Under the pieces are notes generated by a model that made no database searches, was not told the origin of the DNA, and worked only from the letters and a program-made list of their open reading frames with translations. 64,000 nucleotides of DNA from Diphasiastrum complanatum (taxonomy: Eukaryota > Streptophyta > Lycopodiopsida > Lycopodiales > Lycopodiaceae), in contig MU832142.1 of assembly GCA_029204225.1 (NCBI GenBank), positions 1 to 64,000 of the forward strand, in the 5' to 3' direction. Shown one piece after another: positions 21,416-32,439 of the stretch; the stretch's first letter is position 1, and each line of letters starts with the position of its first letter. Both the position numbers and the translations under genes were made by a program.

Positions 21416-24400
21416 TATGGATTCAGTGTCAAGGAGTCACAGAAACCCTAACGGCAAAGTTTGGGCAATTTATGGACAATTAACGAAATGTGTGGGCCAA
21501 GTGGTTACCCAACAGGCCAAAAACCCAGGCAAATGAGCAGTAGGCGCACGACCCTTGAAAAATCGAAGAAAGGCCAAAAACGAAGGTACCCAAAGAAAAA
21601 ATGAAGGCCGCCTACTAAAAATACGGGTTGAAAAAGGGCCCCACCCAAAATTTGGATAATAAATGCCAAACCACCTTGGAGGCTAAAAAATTTGGGAGAT
21701 ATACCCACTAGCCATTGACATTTTGGGCTTCTAGGGTGTACAAAAGGGGAAACTTGAATGGCCTCCGTAGCCTTTGACAAAAATGGCATCTTGGCTAGTT
21801 TTGGAAGAGGGCCTTGAATGCACCACTCCCCCAATCTCTTATGGAGGCCACTAGGTGTACTATCAAATGGGTTGAGGACAAATGGCAAAGAGGGCTTGAA
21901 GGGAATGAAAATTGGCAACGCCTCATTTTGAAGGAAGACACTTGGGATTTACTATAAAAGGAGGCCACTCTTTGTGTTAAGAGATAGTTGGATGATGATG
22001 TGATAGTTTGATGTGATGTTGATATTTGCTAAGTTGAGAGTGAGAAGTCATTTGAGTTGGAAGTCATGTTGGTTGAGAGTCTTTTGGAGAGTTGGAAAAG
22101 AGTTAGTGAGTTGGAGTGTTGTTATCTTGTTCTAGTTCCATTCTCGTGTCTTGTATTGTGGGAGTTTTAAGTTGCTCAATGCTAGTTGTTTTGTGAGAAT
22201 GTTACAGGTTGATTCCACTTTGTGAATTGTTGTGTGAAAGTGATGTGAGTTGTGTTGTATTGTTGTTAGTAATGCTATGTTTGAGGATGGATGGAGAGTT
22301 TCAAGGATGAACGATGATTGTATATGGTGATCGTTTGAAGTGACTGTGGATTGCAATCTCTTGCTCAAGGTGTTGGATGGTGCTACCTCCATAGTTAGCA
22401 ATGCTTGCTTATTTGTTAGTTGTTTGAAGAGTCATTGTTGGGTGGAAGTTGCTTGATTGCTTGAGGTGATCGTCTTTGCTCAATGAATGCTTGAAGATTC
22501 TTGCTTCATGAAGGAATAATGATATTGCCTTGTTGAGAGAATGAGGTTGTGACGATTTGATAGAGGATCTAGATTGAGAGTTGATGGTAGTATATGGATC
22601 ACTTTGAGTGTGAGAGGCTTAGTGGGAAATGTATGGGTATTTGGCTTGCATGGTTTCTTTAAAGTAAATCTGCATTATGTCACTTGGAGTTTTGGATGAG
22701 TGAATGGTGTTGTGGCAAACACAAGAGGATGATGTTCAAAAGGCCATTCCTTTGTTGACAATAACCTCTTTGGTAATCCACCAGTGAATTCGTGATAGAC
22801 ATATCATTGGTTATCTATCTTCGATAGGGAACACCTTACATGAAAGATTGCTACATATGGTGAGCAATGAGGTCTACAAAAGGCATCTGTACCTTGCCAC
22901 AGGACTTTGGATATCTTTCATAGTTTGCTTGTGTTTTGCCACAGACTGGTGTGTCATCATTTTCCCTACAAATCCTCGCTACCCTGCCTACGTTTTTTCA
23001 GGCTTTGTCTAGGTGTAAACCCTGGTTACAGCTCTCTAGCAGATCTGTTGCGGCCCTCTAAGCTGTGTCTGCAACCCTAACATCTCGTTTATGGCCTCAT
23101 CTCTCTGTTTGTGGCATGGATTCAGACCTGTTGTGGCCTCCACAGGCTACATGCGGCCCTGAATATCTGTCTGCGGCCCTCTGTCAAGCCTGCCTACGGA
23201 TGTTTTGACCTGCCCTGTCTGTCTGTGGCTTGTTGTGGACCTGCACCTGCCTGCTTGTGAAAAAATCAGACTTCTACAATCTCTCCGCGGCCACCTGCAG
23301 CCAGTACCAACCGGTTGCGGATTTTCGATGGCCGGTTATAGTCCAAAATCAACCTCTGATAGCCTGCCAATGAGCTAGAACCCTGTTGCAGTTCCGCACC
23401 GCTGCCTGAGAAAAATCAGACCTGCTTGCGGCCTATTTCATCGGCAAATTCACATCTCATTGTCACAATAGAATTCCGGAAGGTTCTACCTTGTTGATCA
23501 ACAAGTTTTCAAAAGCCAAGGCAAACGACAAGCGTCAAACGAGTTCTTGGACACAAAGGCAAAGAAAATGCAAAATGTGGTATGAAAAGCGCATTCATGA
23601 CTAGTAGCTCCCCGAATTCCGATCCTAAGCTCACACTGAAGTATGGTTTTACTTCACCTCGGTCGATTTTTATAGACTTTATTTTTCTGTACTTACTTGC
23701 TTTCCGTAGGAATACGCATACTTAAAATCCTAACTTGCATTCGGCTATTCAGTGAATGGTCTGTGTAGGATGCTGAGAAATCATTTTGTATTGCGGTTAG
23801 AATTGTTACAAGAATCATAGTTGTAGCATACTAGTACTATGTGATGTGTTTGATACTTTAGAGCTTAATCATTTCAATGATTCCACATCTACCATGTCCC
23901 TACCATGACATAACCATTTGCGAGTCTCTTCCTGAAAGAGCGGAAATTGAATTGTCATGTCTGTGTGTAAAGTGTCAGTTTTTCGTAGCCTTTGTCATTC
24001 CAAATCAAGTGACAGTTTCGTTTTCGCATGTATATGTATTACGAGCACCGGACTATCCTTGTGGGTTAGAATTTGGAAGGTGAGCTTATATTCTATCAAA
24101 GTAGGAAAACGGTTTTCTGATATCTGATAACTGGATTCTTGTATGTCGTGACTAGAATACCAGGAGCCTTAGCATTTTTTACCTTTGTCGTTCTTCGTCA
24201 GTATTCAAAAAGCTTACTACATAGTCTAGTAGAGGAGGCAAGTGATTTCTGATAGTATACATCAGTACTATGAAACCAGCGTTTTTCACTATTAGAGCAG
24301 TTGTGTATTGCGGTTCGGTAGCATGATAAAATGTTTTTCTTCATAGTAAATGCATTTGGTTGTTGGTCGGTCTATAAACTAGTTGACATACAACATTATT

Positions 24401-24790
24401 GATAATTTGTGGAAATCGTCAAGTTGGAATCGTTTGTTCGTCATTTATGAAGTGTATCAACAGGATCCGACCTCTGTGAAACACCAGAGCGGGTCGTCCA
24501 CCAGCCGTGGTTGAAAAACACCACCTTGGTTAAAGCGTCGCACTAGTCACACCCGTCGTCGGTACTGTCTAGCGAAATACCTAGACCCAACGGTCGGCAA
24601 AAATACCGCCGCTTAGCAAACAAAGCGGTGCGTATAACTTGCACCCCACGAGCACATCATAGACAGTAAATCGGTTTCCAGCTTATGTAAGATTTTTACT
24701 AACTGTAAGCCGAATTCAATGGGGAAAGAGATATTAGCAAGATCCTAACGCGAATTAGTGATCAGAAGTTTTACGGAACTAGGACCCTAG
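21416..24790 (+). repeat. LTR internal unit 2
   Basis: This is the second copy of the unit at 18481, about 3.37 kb long. Its middle is about 430 bp longer than in unit 1 and includes a larger array of diverged (C)TGCGGCC repeats at about 23035-23430. The junction at 21415/21416 follows the phrase TTTTACGGAACTGG; at the end of unit 2 the matching phrase TTTTACGGAACTAG is followed by single-copy LTR end sequence. Confidence 0.85.
21953..21962 (+). promoter_or_regulatory. LTR TATA box, unit 2
   Basis: TATAAAAGGA lies in GGGATTTACTATAAAAGGAGG, equivalent to the unit 1 box. Both boxes are intact by eye, so the LTR may have two start sites about 2.9 kb apart. Confidence 0.6.
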
Positions 24791-25028
24791 AAAGCTAGTG
24801 AATCATTGCATCAAAAGTACTAGCACCCCCTCCTTACAGTCATACTTCTGAGAGCCTGGAATACTCTCATTGGCTCGGGAGCATGGGGTAACAAAGGAAG
24901 CCCCCAGGATTGGATGTGGCAGGACCTTCGTTACTCACATAGGGCATAGCCACCATCAGTAGTGGTGCCCCTTGACTTTTTTAGGACGTTTTGGCTGGAC
25001 CAATCCCCTGCCGAAAATGGCCCTAACA

Positions 25029-25048
25029 TTGGTGTGTCTGCCGGGAGG
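25029..25048 (+). other. Gypsy primer-binding site
   Basis: TTGGTGTGTCTGCCGGGAGG follows the LTR end CCCTAACA. It has the form of the plant Tat-type site (TTGGCGCCGTCTG...GGGGA) with changes. The tRNA is not identified. Its presence shows that an internal region starts here. Confidence 0.5.
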
Positions 25049-25059
25049 AATTTGATAAT

Positions 25060-25640
25060 GGGCTATTGTTTGAAGGGGATTATCTATACGTAGGGTTGTG
25101 AACTGTATGGATTAGCTGAATTTACTACTAGTGAAGACGAACCAGATTTTAGGTCAGTACTAGGGGTACAAGAAACGACTCTCTCAGAAGGTAGTACAAG
25201 GTCATATCCCTTGAAACTGATCAAAACCAATAGGGTGGTACTCAGAAGAAAAGTTGTCAAGAGGCGATTGTCTTCTAGGACTATGAAGAGTAAGATTCAT
25301 ATGCATGATCTTACAAAAGAAGAAAATGTGGGCGAAAGGCCAAAGGCTACAAGCATACAAAGTCATGAATGGAGGGATGGGTTAGATCTATGTAGTTATG
25401 GGCTAGTCAATCGTGAAATTTTGAACAGAAAGACTGAAGATTCACAGATCAAAAAGCTTAAATGACCTCCTCACAATAGACAAGACAAGACCAATGACAA
25501 AAGAACCCCACACAACTCAATAGGAACACTCAGTCTGATAAGCTGATAGCATTCGCATCTATTGTTAATCAACATGACCAAGCTGCACCTCTTGACAAGG
25601 ATAGAGAAGGTAACTTAGACTATGCAGAAGTACATGACAT
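25060..25640 (+). pseudogene. Start of a second gypsy internal region
   Basis: After the primer site a frame at about 25105-25465 is open with a short upstream extension. It is basic and charged (RRKVVKRRLSSR), as in N-terminal gag regions of large gypsy elements, but no gag domain is recognisable. The region is cut at about 25.65 kb by the copia element in the opposite orientation. Confidence 0.35.
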
Positions 25641-25679
25641 CAAGTCGATTATGAAGATATGCAATGTTGAGACTGCTTC

Positions 25680-27374
25680 TTCCCAAAAAGTCTTCGATAA
25701 TCTTGCATGTAGAATCATGTTTTTCATACTTTCGACAAGTGTATGATTTTTACGTTCACCCATTCCATTTAGCTATGGAGAATAGCTAGTGGTATACGAC
25801 ATAAGAATGCCATGAGTTCTGCAGTAATCTTTGAATTCATTCAAAATAAATTCGCCTCCACCATCAGTCGGAATTGCCTTGATTTTTCTAGAAGTCTGAT
25901 TCTCGACTTCTTGCTCGAATTTCTGAAAATACTTGAAGACTTTTGATTTCTGCTTCAAAAAATAGAATAGTGTCCTTCTCGAATAATCGTCGATGAAGGT
26001 CAAAAGTATTTTGCTCCCCTTGTCGAGAGAGTTTGCATGGTCACATATGTCCCTATGCACAATATCTAACATACCTTTGGATGTGTGTTGCAAATCAGAC
26101 TTGAAAGGAGTTCTAACATGCTTGGCTAGAATACAACTTCAAGAAACTGTCCGGTCTGAAATATTGCTGCAGTTGAGATCTTGAACAATTTTTTTCACTA
26201 ACATATTTCAAAGACATGTAAAATTGACATGACCCATTCTGTAATGGCTCAGTAAATCTCTATTTTTCAAAGTAGAAGTAGATAGAGCTTGAACAGTCAA
26301 AACATTGAAATGACTAAGATTACAAAGATTGCCTTGTCTCTTTCCGAGTGGAAGTACCTAATATCGAACAAGTATTAGAATCAAATTCGACTTTATGGCC
26401 CAAATAAGCAATTCTATTGATAGAAAGTAGAATTTTTGGTAGGATTTGAAATATGAAAAACATTTGGAATGAAAGTAGTACCATTTCAAAATTGCAATTT
26501 GATAGTGCCAATACCATCAATACTGTAAATCATGCTATCGCCCAATGAGACATACTTCTGAAGCTTCTTTGTCAAAGTTTTTCGAACTTTCTGCTGCAAA
26601 AGCATACTATTGTTGTTGTTTTTTTTATTTGAAAATTCGACAATCCTCCAACAAATGTTCGGTTCATTTGCAATAACTGCAAAACAATTTCGATTTTGAT
26701 GAAGCTGAATTCGAATTTGCACCTTGTTCTGAATTCGAACTATTATTTGACTTTCGTACTTTTTGTACATTCTTTGACTTCTTCTTCTTATCAAATTTCT
26801 TCGAATATTTTTTTTTTGATTCTAGTGTCGAATGAAAGAATGAAGATCCATTTCTTCGGATCTCTTCCTGCGGTAGCATAGACAAAACGCGTGCTAATGT
26901 AAGACCCTGCTGAGTAGAAATAATGATTACCCAATTTTTGTAGGTGTCAAGAAGGCTCGATAAGAGAGTCATGATGACATCTGCATTGTTGATTTCTATG
27001 CCACTTGCAAACATCTACTCAAAAAGATTGTTGAAGTTGTTCACATGATTCATATTTGAATCTGAATTAGCCATTTTGAATGAGAAAAACTTCTTTCTCA
27101 GATGAAGTTTGATGGTCACGTCTCTAATGTCATATAGAGTGCTTAGAATATTCCAAGCTTGTAACAAAGTTCGAGTGCTTCAAAGATGACTGATATGATT
27201 ATCTCTAATATTGAGAGCGACAATGGCCGCCGGATTTGCAATAGGCTTAATCTTATTACTTTTGACAACTTCCCAAAGCTCTTTCATATATATGATCACC
27301 CTCATTTTGAATTTCCATAAGTGATAGTTGTCGCCATCCAACTTTTCGATAGAATTTGAAGATGACGCATCCAT
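25680..27374 (-). pseudogene. Ty1/copia gag-protease-integrase relic
   Basis: Read on the minus strand, gag starts with ATG at 27374 (MDASSSNSIEKLDGDNYHLW, then FKMRVIIYMKELWEVVK). It continues as VIIISTQQGLTLARVLSMLP at about 26900. A CCHC zinc knuckle at about 26685-26640 carries a stop inside it (CSYCK, stop, TEHLLEDC). After frameshifts come the GAG-pre-integrase stretch YLGHKVEFDS and the integrase (DIVHRDICDH, LTFIDDYSRRTLFYFLKQKS, IPTDGGGEF). The sequence ends in TTSYSP at about 25773, so RT and RNase H are missing or lie beyond a break. The protein differs moderately from the copia elements at 39.5 and 61.4 kb but is from the same lineage. Confidence 0.88.
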
Positions 27375-27448
27375 TGTAGACAAATTCGATATTGAAAATG
27401 TGGCAATGAATATGAACGCTTTGAACTAGTTACCAAAGCTATAATGTA

Positions 27449-27460
27449 GCTCTGATACCA
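27449..27460 (-). other. Copia primer-binding site
   Basis: On the minus strand TGGTATCAGAGC is preceded by the LTR end ...TTTTTCAACA. This is the standard plant copia site, complementary to the 3' end of initiator tRNA-Met. Confidence 0.9.
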
Positions 27461-27990
27461 TGTTGAAAAATAAGTTGCATATGAGTCGAATAACTATTCG
27501 ACGATGATAGCTCAAATGACTGTTCGATACTGATAGTTCGATATTTGATAATGGAAACAATAGTTAATGTAATAACAAAAAATAATTTCGATACTAACGT
27601 GGTTTTATTATCATTTACAAGTACGAAAAAGAACGATAGAGAAAGATTATTTCATTGTCAATTATCAGAATTTAGATCATAATAGCATGAATAACAAACA
27701 GTAGAACAAGTCAAGTTATGTGATGAATTGTTGAATGCAGTAGTACTGTTGAATAACCAAAAAATATATCTGTTGTCTACTTTGATTGCACTAAAATAAT
27801 TGTGCATCTAATCCTTTTACAAATTTCGTCCTTACACAAGTTGTAATCGCAATAGCTTATTAATGATCAATCTACGCCTACGGCGGAACAGAGAGAATTT
27901 TGCTGGGTGACTCACAGATCCAAGAGTGCCCCTTACTTACATTTTGGCATTTGTGTAGGCTTACGGTCCTTTGGCAGATATGGTTGACGC
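27461..27990 (-). mobile_element. Copia 5' LTR (minus orientation)
   Basis: The end TTTTTCAACA at 27461 is firm. The body resembles the plus-strand LTR ending at 39443 (shared TTCCGCC.TAGGC.TAGA, AATAAGCTAT.GCG.TTACAACTTGT, ATAGTTATTCGACT). The outer LTR boundary is not resolved and is given only roughly. Confidence 0.6.
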
Positions 27991-28651
27991 AAAATCGATA
28001 GATTTTTGATGGCTCTTCCTCCCTGCTCTCGACGGTGGCCTGCTTTGTGGCTTGCTATGTATTTTTGTATTGCTATTTAGTTGTATTGGACTGCCTCCAT
28101 GCGTGGTGTGCGAATAGTCCTATTTTCTTCCTATTGTATAGTAGTGCACCCTTACAAGTTTTACACGACTTTGGGCCTCGACCTCGGGTTGCCGTTTACT
28201 CTTTGTATTTGTACATTTGTGAAAGCTTTGCAAAAAAAATCTTTGGTTTCCAATTCACCTCAAAACTTGAATGCCCCAAAAGGTTAAATACACACAATAT
28301 TGATTATGCATGCACTTTGACTAAGATTTGATCAATGCACTCCTTAGTCCTTAACCTACACTTACACCTATCACCATGGCTTCTAGGTTAATCTCATCCT
28401 ATTCTCCAAACACCAACCCATGTTTTGGCGATCCTCTCACTTTTAGTTTCCCCCATTCCTCCACTAGACCTTCTTTTCTTTTTGGTTCCTCAACTATCTG
28501 ACTCTTCACTTATTGTCTCTATATGTCTTCACTTATTGTCTCTTACTTATCTATCGATCGATGTATCTGCTCAAACATTCGCTCGGCTTTGCAGGTTTCT
28601 ATACTGTCGATAGCTCTGCCTTCAGATGCTTCCATATCTGTTAATTCCTGG

Positions 28652-30979
28652 ATGGCTGCTACTCGCATCCACATCATTTGTTGTAGATGGATCAAGCCAA
28701 CATTTCCTCTAACAGGATCAGGAAACTGCAGCGCCCAAGTTATGAATAGGAAGCAGAGTCCATGGTCTGGGGGTGTCTCCTCTTTTCACTGTCTACAAGC
28801 AGATAAGATCGCTCCTACAGTAGGGCCTGCAAGTATTTTGCCTTATAACGCGGTGTGTGAGCAGGTGAGGGGGTTGTACAAACAAGGAAAGCTAGAAAAG
28901 GCTCTGGAGGTTTTGCAACTGCCCAACAAGGAATACATCAGTGCAGTCTCTGCAGCGTATGTGCATCTTCTGCAGCAGTGTGTAGTAATGCAATCGCTTC
29001 CAGACGGTAGGAGAATTCATGCACATATTGTTGATTCCAGATTGGAATCGAACGTGCATGTGGCTAATACTCTTCTGGTCATGTATTTGAAGTGTGGGGG
29101 TTTGGAAATTGCAAGAGAATTTTTCGATAGAATGCTTATGAGAGATGTGATCTCTTGGAACTTGATCATGCAAGGTTATGCCAAGAGCGGATGTGGTGAG
29201 GAGGCATTAAGACTTTGGAAGCTAATGAGACAAGAGGGATTGAAGCCTAGCAGGGTAACATTTCTCGTTGCCCTTAACTCCTGTGCCATACTTTCTGCCC
29301 TGGATCAGGGGAAACAGGTTCATGCTGACGTTGTAGATGCTGGACTTGAGTCTGATATTTTTGTAGGAAGCGCCTTGGTTGATATGTATGGAAAGTGTGG
29401 TAGTTTGCTACATGCTTGTCATGTTTTTGGTAGAATGCCTGAAAAAAATGTGGTCTCTTGGACTGCAATGATTGCAGGATATGCTAGACATGGAAGGGGC
29501 GAAGAGGCATTGACATTGTTCAAGCGAATGAAGCAGGAGGGTTTGAAACCTAACAGAGTGACATTTGCTGTTGTTTTGAATGCGTGTGCTCGCATTGGAG
29601 CCTTGGCACATGGAAAGAAAGTTCACAGGGAGGCCATTGAAGCTGGCCTTGATAAGGATCTTATGGTAGGTAATGCCCTTGTGGACATGTATGCAAAGTG
29701 TGAAAGTTTAGTCGACGCTCGGCGAGTTTTTGATGGAATGCATAAACGGGATTCTATTTCATGGAATTCTTTGATTGCAGGATATGGAAAGCAAAGCAAT
29801 AGCGAGGAGGCCTTGAAACTCAGCTCTCAGATGAAGCAGCAGGGCTTTAAATTCACTGGAGTCACATTTGTGTGCATCCTTACTGCATGTGCAAACCTTG
29901 CCTTGTTTGAACTAGGAAAGAGGATTCATGCCGACATTATAAAAGCTGAATTGGAGTCAAATGTCTTTGTAGGTGCTGCCCTCATTGACATGTATGCGAA
30001 GGGTGCCAGCTTGGTGCATGCTCGTGAGGTCTTTGAGAAAATGCCCAAAGGGGATGTAGTCTCTTGGACTGCCATGATTGCAGGATATGCCATGCATGGA
30101 AATCGCTTGGAATGCTTTAAACTTTTCAGACAGATGCAGGAGCAAGGACTAAAGCCGAATGAAGTTACCTTTGTTAGCATTCTTTCTATATGCGGTCACT
30201 TGGGCCTCGTAGATGAAGGATATAGGTACTATAATTTGATGACGCAGCATTACTGCCTAGCACCGACAAAAACACATAGTGTCTGCATGGTTGACCTCCT
30301 TGGCAGAGCTGGCAAGTTCACTGAAGCAGTCGCATTCATAACACAAATGCCAGTTACTCCTGATGCTTCTGTTTGGATGGCTTTGCTTGGTGCTTGCAAG
30401 ATTCATGGCAACGTGGAGTTAGCTGAGATCAGCACAATGCACATCCTTGAGCTGGAACCCCAACTTCCTGCAGCCTATGTGCTGCTTTCGAATGTTTACG
30501 CGGTAGCTGGGAGATGGAGCCGAAATCTTTCTGTAAGGAAAACAATGGAGGAGAGAGGGGTGAAGAAAGAGGCTGGATGCTGTTGGATTGAGGTAAACAA
30601 CACACTTCATGCCTTTGTTGTAGATGACAGGTCTCATCCTTGGAGTGGAGAAATTTACAAAGAGCTGGAACAATTGTCTAAGCAGATGAAAGAGGCTGGC
30701 TATGTTCCTGATATGCGGTTTGTACTACATGATGTTGAAGAGCAGCAGCAGGAACGGACTCTAAGCCACCATAGCGAGAAGCTTGCCATTGTGTTTGGTC
30801 TGATTAGCACTCCACCTGGGAGCCCCATCCGAATTGTGAAAAACCTTAGGATGTGTGGCGATTGCCATTCGGCTACCAAATTTATCTCAAAAATCTGCAA
30901 AAGGCAGATCATTGCAAGAGATGCTCATCGCTTTCACCACTTCAGCGATGGTTTATGTTCTTGTCAGGATTACTGGTGA
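28652..30979 (+). CDS. PLS-type PPR protein with E/E+ and DYW domains
   Basis: This is an intronless gene of 775 codons from the ATG at 28652; an upstream in-frame ATG at 28523 would add 43 residues. The later start is preferred because it opens with an Arg/Cys/Ser-rich, acid-poor stretch (MAATRIHIICCRW) suited to organelle import. Residues from about 70 form P-L-S pentatricopeptide repeats, e.g. VVSWTAMIAGYARHGRGEEA and VALVDMYAKCESL-type blocks, about twelve in all. E and E+ motifs follow (VWMALLGACKIHGNVELAE, CCWIEVNNTLHAFVVDDRSH). The C-terminal DYW cytidine deaminase domain keeps the zinc ligands and active-site Glu of HSEKLA (about residue 707) and CGDCH (about 735), and the protein ends in exactly DYW. 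The family binds single-stranded organellar RNA and converts C to U. The site edited cannot be read here by eye. The ending DYW, not the KP variant, argues for C-to-U editing. Confidence 0.96.
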   Translation: MAATRIHIICCRWIKPTFPLTGSGNCSAQVMNRKQSPWSGGVSSFHCLQADKIAPTVGPASILPYNAVCEQVRGLYKQGKLEKALEVLQLPNKEYISAVSAAYVHLLQQCVVMQSLPDGRRIHAHIVDSRLESNVHVANTLLVMYLKCGGLEIAREFFDRMLMRDVISWNLIMQGYAKSGCGEEALRLWKLMRQEGLKPSRVTFLVALNSCAILSALDQGKQVHADVVDAGLESDIFVGSALVDMYGKCGSLLHACHVFGRMPEKNVVSWTAMIAGYARHGRGEEALTLFKRMKQEGLKPNRVTFAVVLNACARIGALAHGKKVHREAIEAGLDKDLMVGNALVDMYAKCESLVDARRVFDGMHKRDSISWNSLIAGYGKQSNSEEALKLSSQMKQQGFKFTGVTFVCILTACANLALFELGKRIHADIIKAELESNVFVGAALIDMYAKGASLVHAREVFEKMPKGDVVSWTAMIAGYAMHGNRLECFKLFRQMQEQGLKPNEVTFVSILSICGHLGLVDEGYRYYNLMTQHYCLAPTKTHSVCMVDLLGRAGKFTEAVAFITQMPVTPDASVWMALLGACKIHGNVELAEISTMHILELEPQLPAAYVLLSNVYAVAGRWSRNLSVRKTMEERGVKKEAGCCWIEVNNTLHAFVVDDRSHPWSGEIYKELEQLSKQMKEAGYVPDMRFVLHDVEEQQQERTLSHHSEKLAIVFGLISTPPGSPIRIVKNLRMCGDCHSATKFISKICKRQIIARDAHRFHHFSDGLCSCQDYW

Positions 30980-31930
30980 TTGTATTTTATCTATACAAGT
31001 TTTTTATCCTTGAGATAGGTTTCAGCCTCTGACTTTAGCTCAAACCTTTGTATTGAAAGTCACTGTATATTGCTCTCTGCATGTAGTAGATCTCTGCAAC
31101 ACATTAAAGCTCATCTTTGTTTTTAGTTTGGCAAAATGTTTAGTTACCTCAATTTTTTTTGTTATTAGCAGTTTGAACGTCAACTTTGAACTGCAAACTG
31201 TACCTATGACTTCTATCGATCAAGAAGAGTCAATTATCCAGAGTCTTGAGTAAAGCAGCACAAAGAACACCTATGTAGCGATTCAAATAACAAAAAAAAT
31301 AGCAAACAGACATCCAGCCAAGAAAAATGATGAGAACAAGCTAATACTTGCTAAAAAGTGGTGTATGCCAGCTACGAATTGGATCTACATTGTCCATGCT
31401 ATGGAGCAAGCTCTTGACAATTAGCCAACTCAATGAGGACCATCAGGAATAGTTCCCAAAAGATTAGAATCACAATCTCAATCAATTCAATCTGCTTCTG
31501 GAAGATCTAAATTGAACTATTATAGATTAAAAAAAAAAAATTAGAATTTGTAGTTTTCAAGATCTTTAGCCCTAGATAACGAAAATTCACATTGGAAAGA
31601 CAATTTTGTGTAATGGAGATTTGACTGGATTTTGATCCCAAGGGCAGTTTATGTATGTAAGTTAGATTGTTAGAAGATTTGAGTTGATTCATGTCAAGCG
31701 ATGTATGGATTTAAATCGTTTAGGGTTTACATAGGTAATTTAACTATTAGACCGCTGGAATATCTGAATCAATTTAGCCTGTAAAGTAAGTTTGCCAGAA
31801 GGTTAGAATTTTAGAAGATTCAAATCAATTAGGATTTATTGTGTTACTAGTCAGTGGTCTATAACTATGCTCCCACTCTCAAAAATACAATGAATGAAAA
31901 GCATTGAAGGAGGCATTTACCATATGCTTG
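30980..31930. other. PPR 3' flank, no gene
   Basis: This stretch probably contains the PPR 3'UTR. No coding or repeat signal is recognised. A short A run lies at 31528-31541. Confidence 0.4.
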
Positions 31931-31933
31931 AAG

Positions 31934-32075
31934 AGTTTTCCACAGTCAGTGATAGAGCAATATGCATACATGTGAAATGCTAGTCCTTGCCTGAGGAATT
32001 GAGTTATTGATCTGCATTCGTGTTTGTAACGAAGATATATGTTTCTAACATATTCGTGAACTATTTGAGTTCTTT
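31934..32075 (+). repeat. Direct repeat, left copy
   Basis: The roughly 142-bp sequence starting AGTTTTCCACAGTCA and ending TATTTGAGTTCTT recurs at 33753-33893 with a few substitutions. The two copies bracket the gag-like relic and lie about 1.82 kb apart. They could be remnants of terminal repeats, but no TG...CA ends or primer site were found at their edges. Confidence 0.9.
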
Positions 32076-32439
32076 AACCATGATTGGACTTTAGTTGTTG
32101 AGCACTTCTGTCTAGAACACAACAGTTTAAGAATAAGATTAACTATATGTCTATTCGTACATGTCTGCATCGAACATAACACAAATCCTTGCTGACAACT
32201 TAATTAGCCAGAGTGTAGTTCATTCGTACTACTCTGATAACATTTCACTTATAGAAAGCTTTTCATTCGGTTCGATAGAGAAAGATTGTTGTCCTGAATT
32301 TGTCATCATCACACACCCACAACAAAAGTAATACTGGTTACTTATTAAATGTCTGTTCACAACCAGATTAACACACGACTCCATTTCATTCGAACTAAGT
32401 CAGGACTGTACCAATTAAACAGCTTTTAAGTGCTATCTG

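Larger units (their letters stand above)
18064..25028 (+). mobile_element. Giant gypsy LTR with internal duplication
   Basis: The proposed LTR starts TGTTAGCCGATATTTCC at 18064 and ends GGCCCTAACA at 25028, directly before a primer-binding-site-like motif. The start is supported by a diverged relative in opposite orientation at 52645. Within it, 18481-21415 and 21416-24790 are two versions of the same unit: the first ~550 bp (including the TATA box) and the last ~350 bp are very similar, while the middles have diverged. At nearly 7 kb it is long even compared with the roughly 5-kb LTRs known in Ogre-type elements. A second LTR of the same element is not in the window, so full-LTR status is inferred from its borders. 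Confidence 0.6.

Noticed and set aside
28523-28651. Upstream in-frame ATG as the PPR start
   Set aside because: Kept as an alternative only; the extra 43 residues are not PPR-like and the ATG at 28652 opens a better targeting-type sequence.
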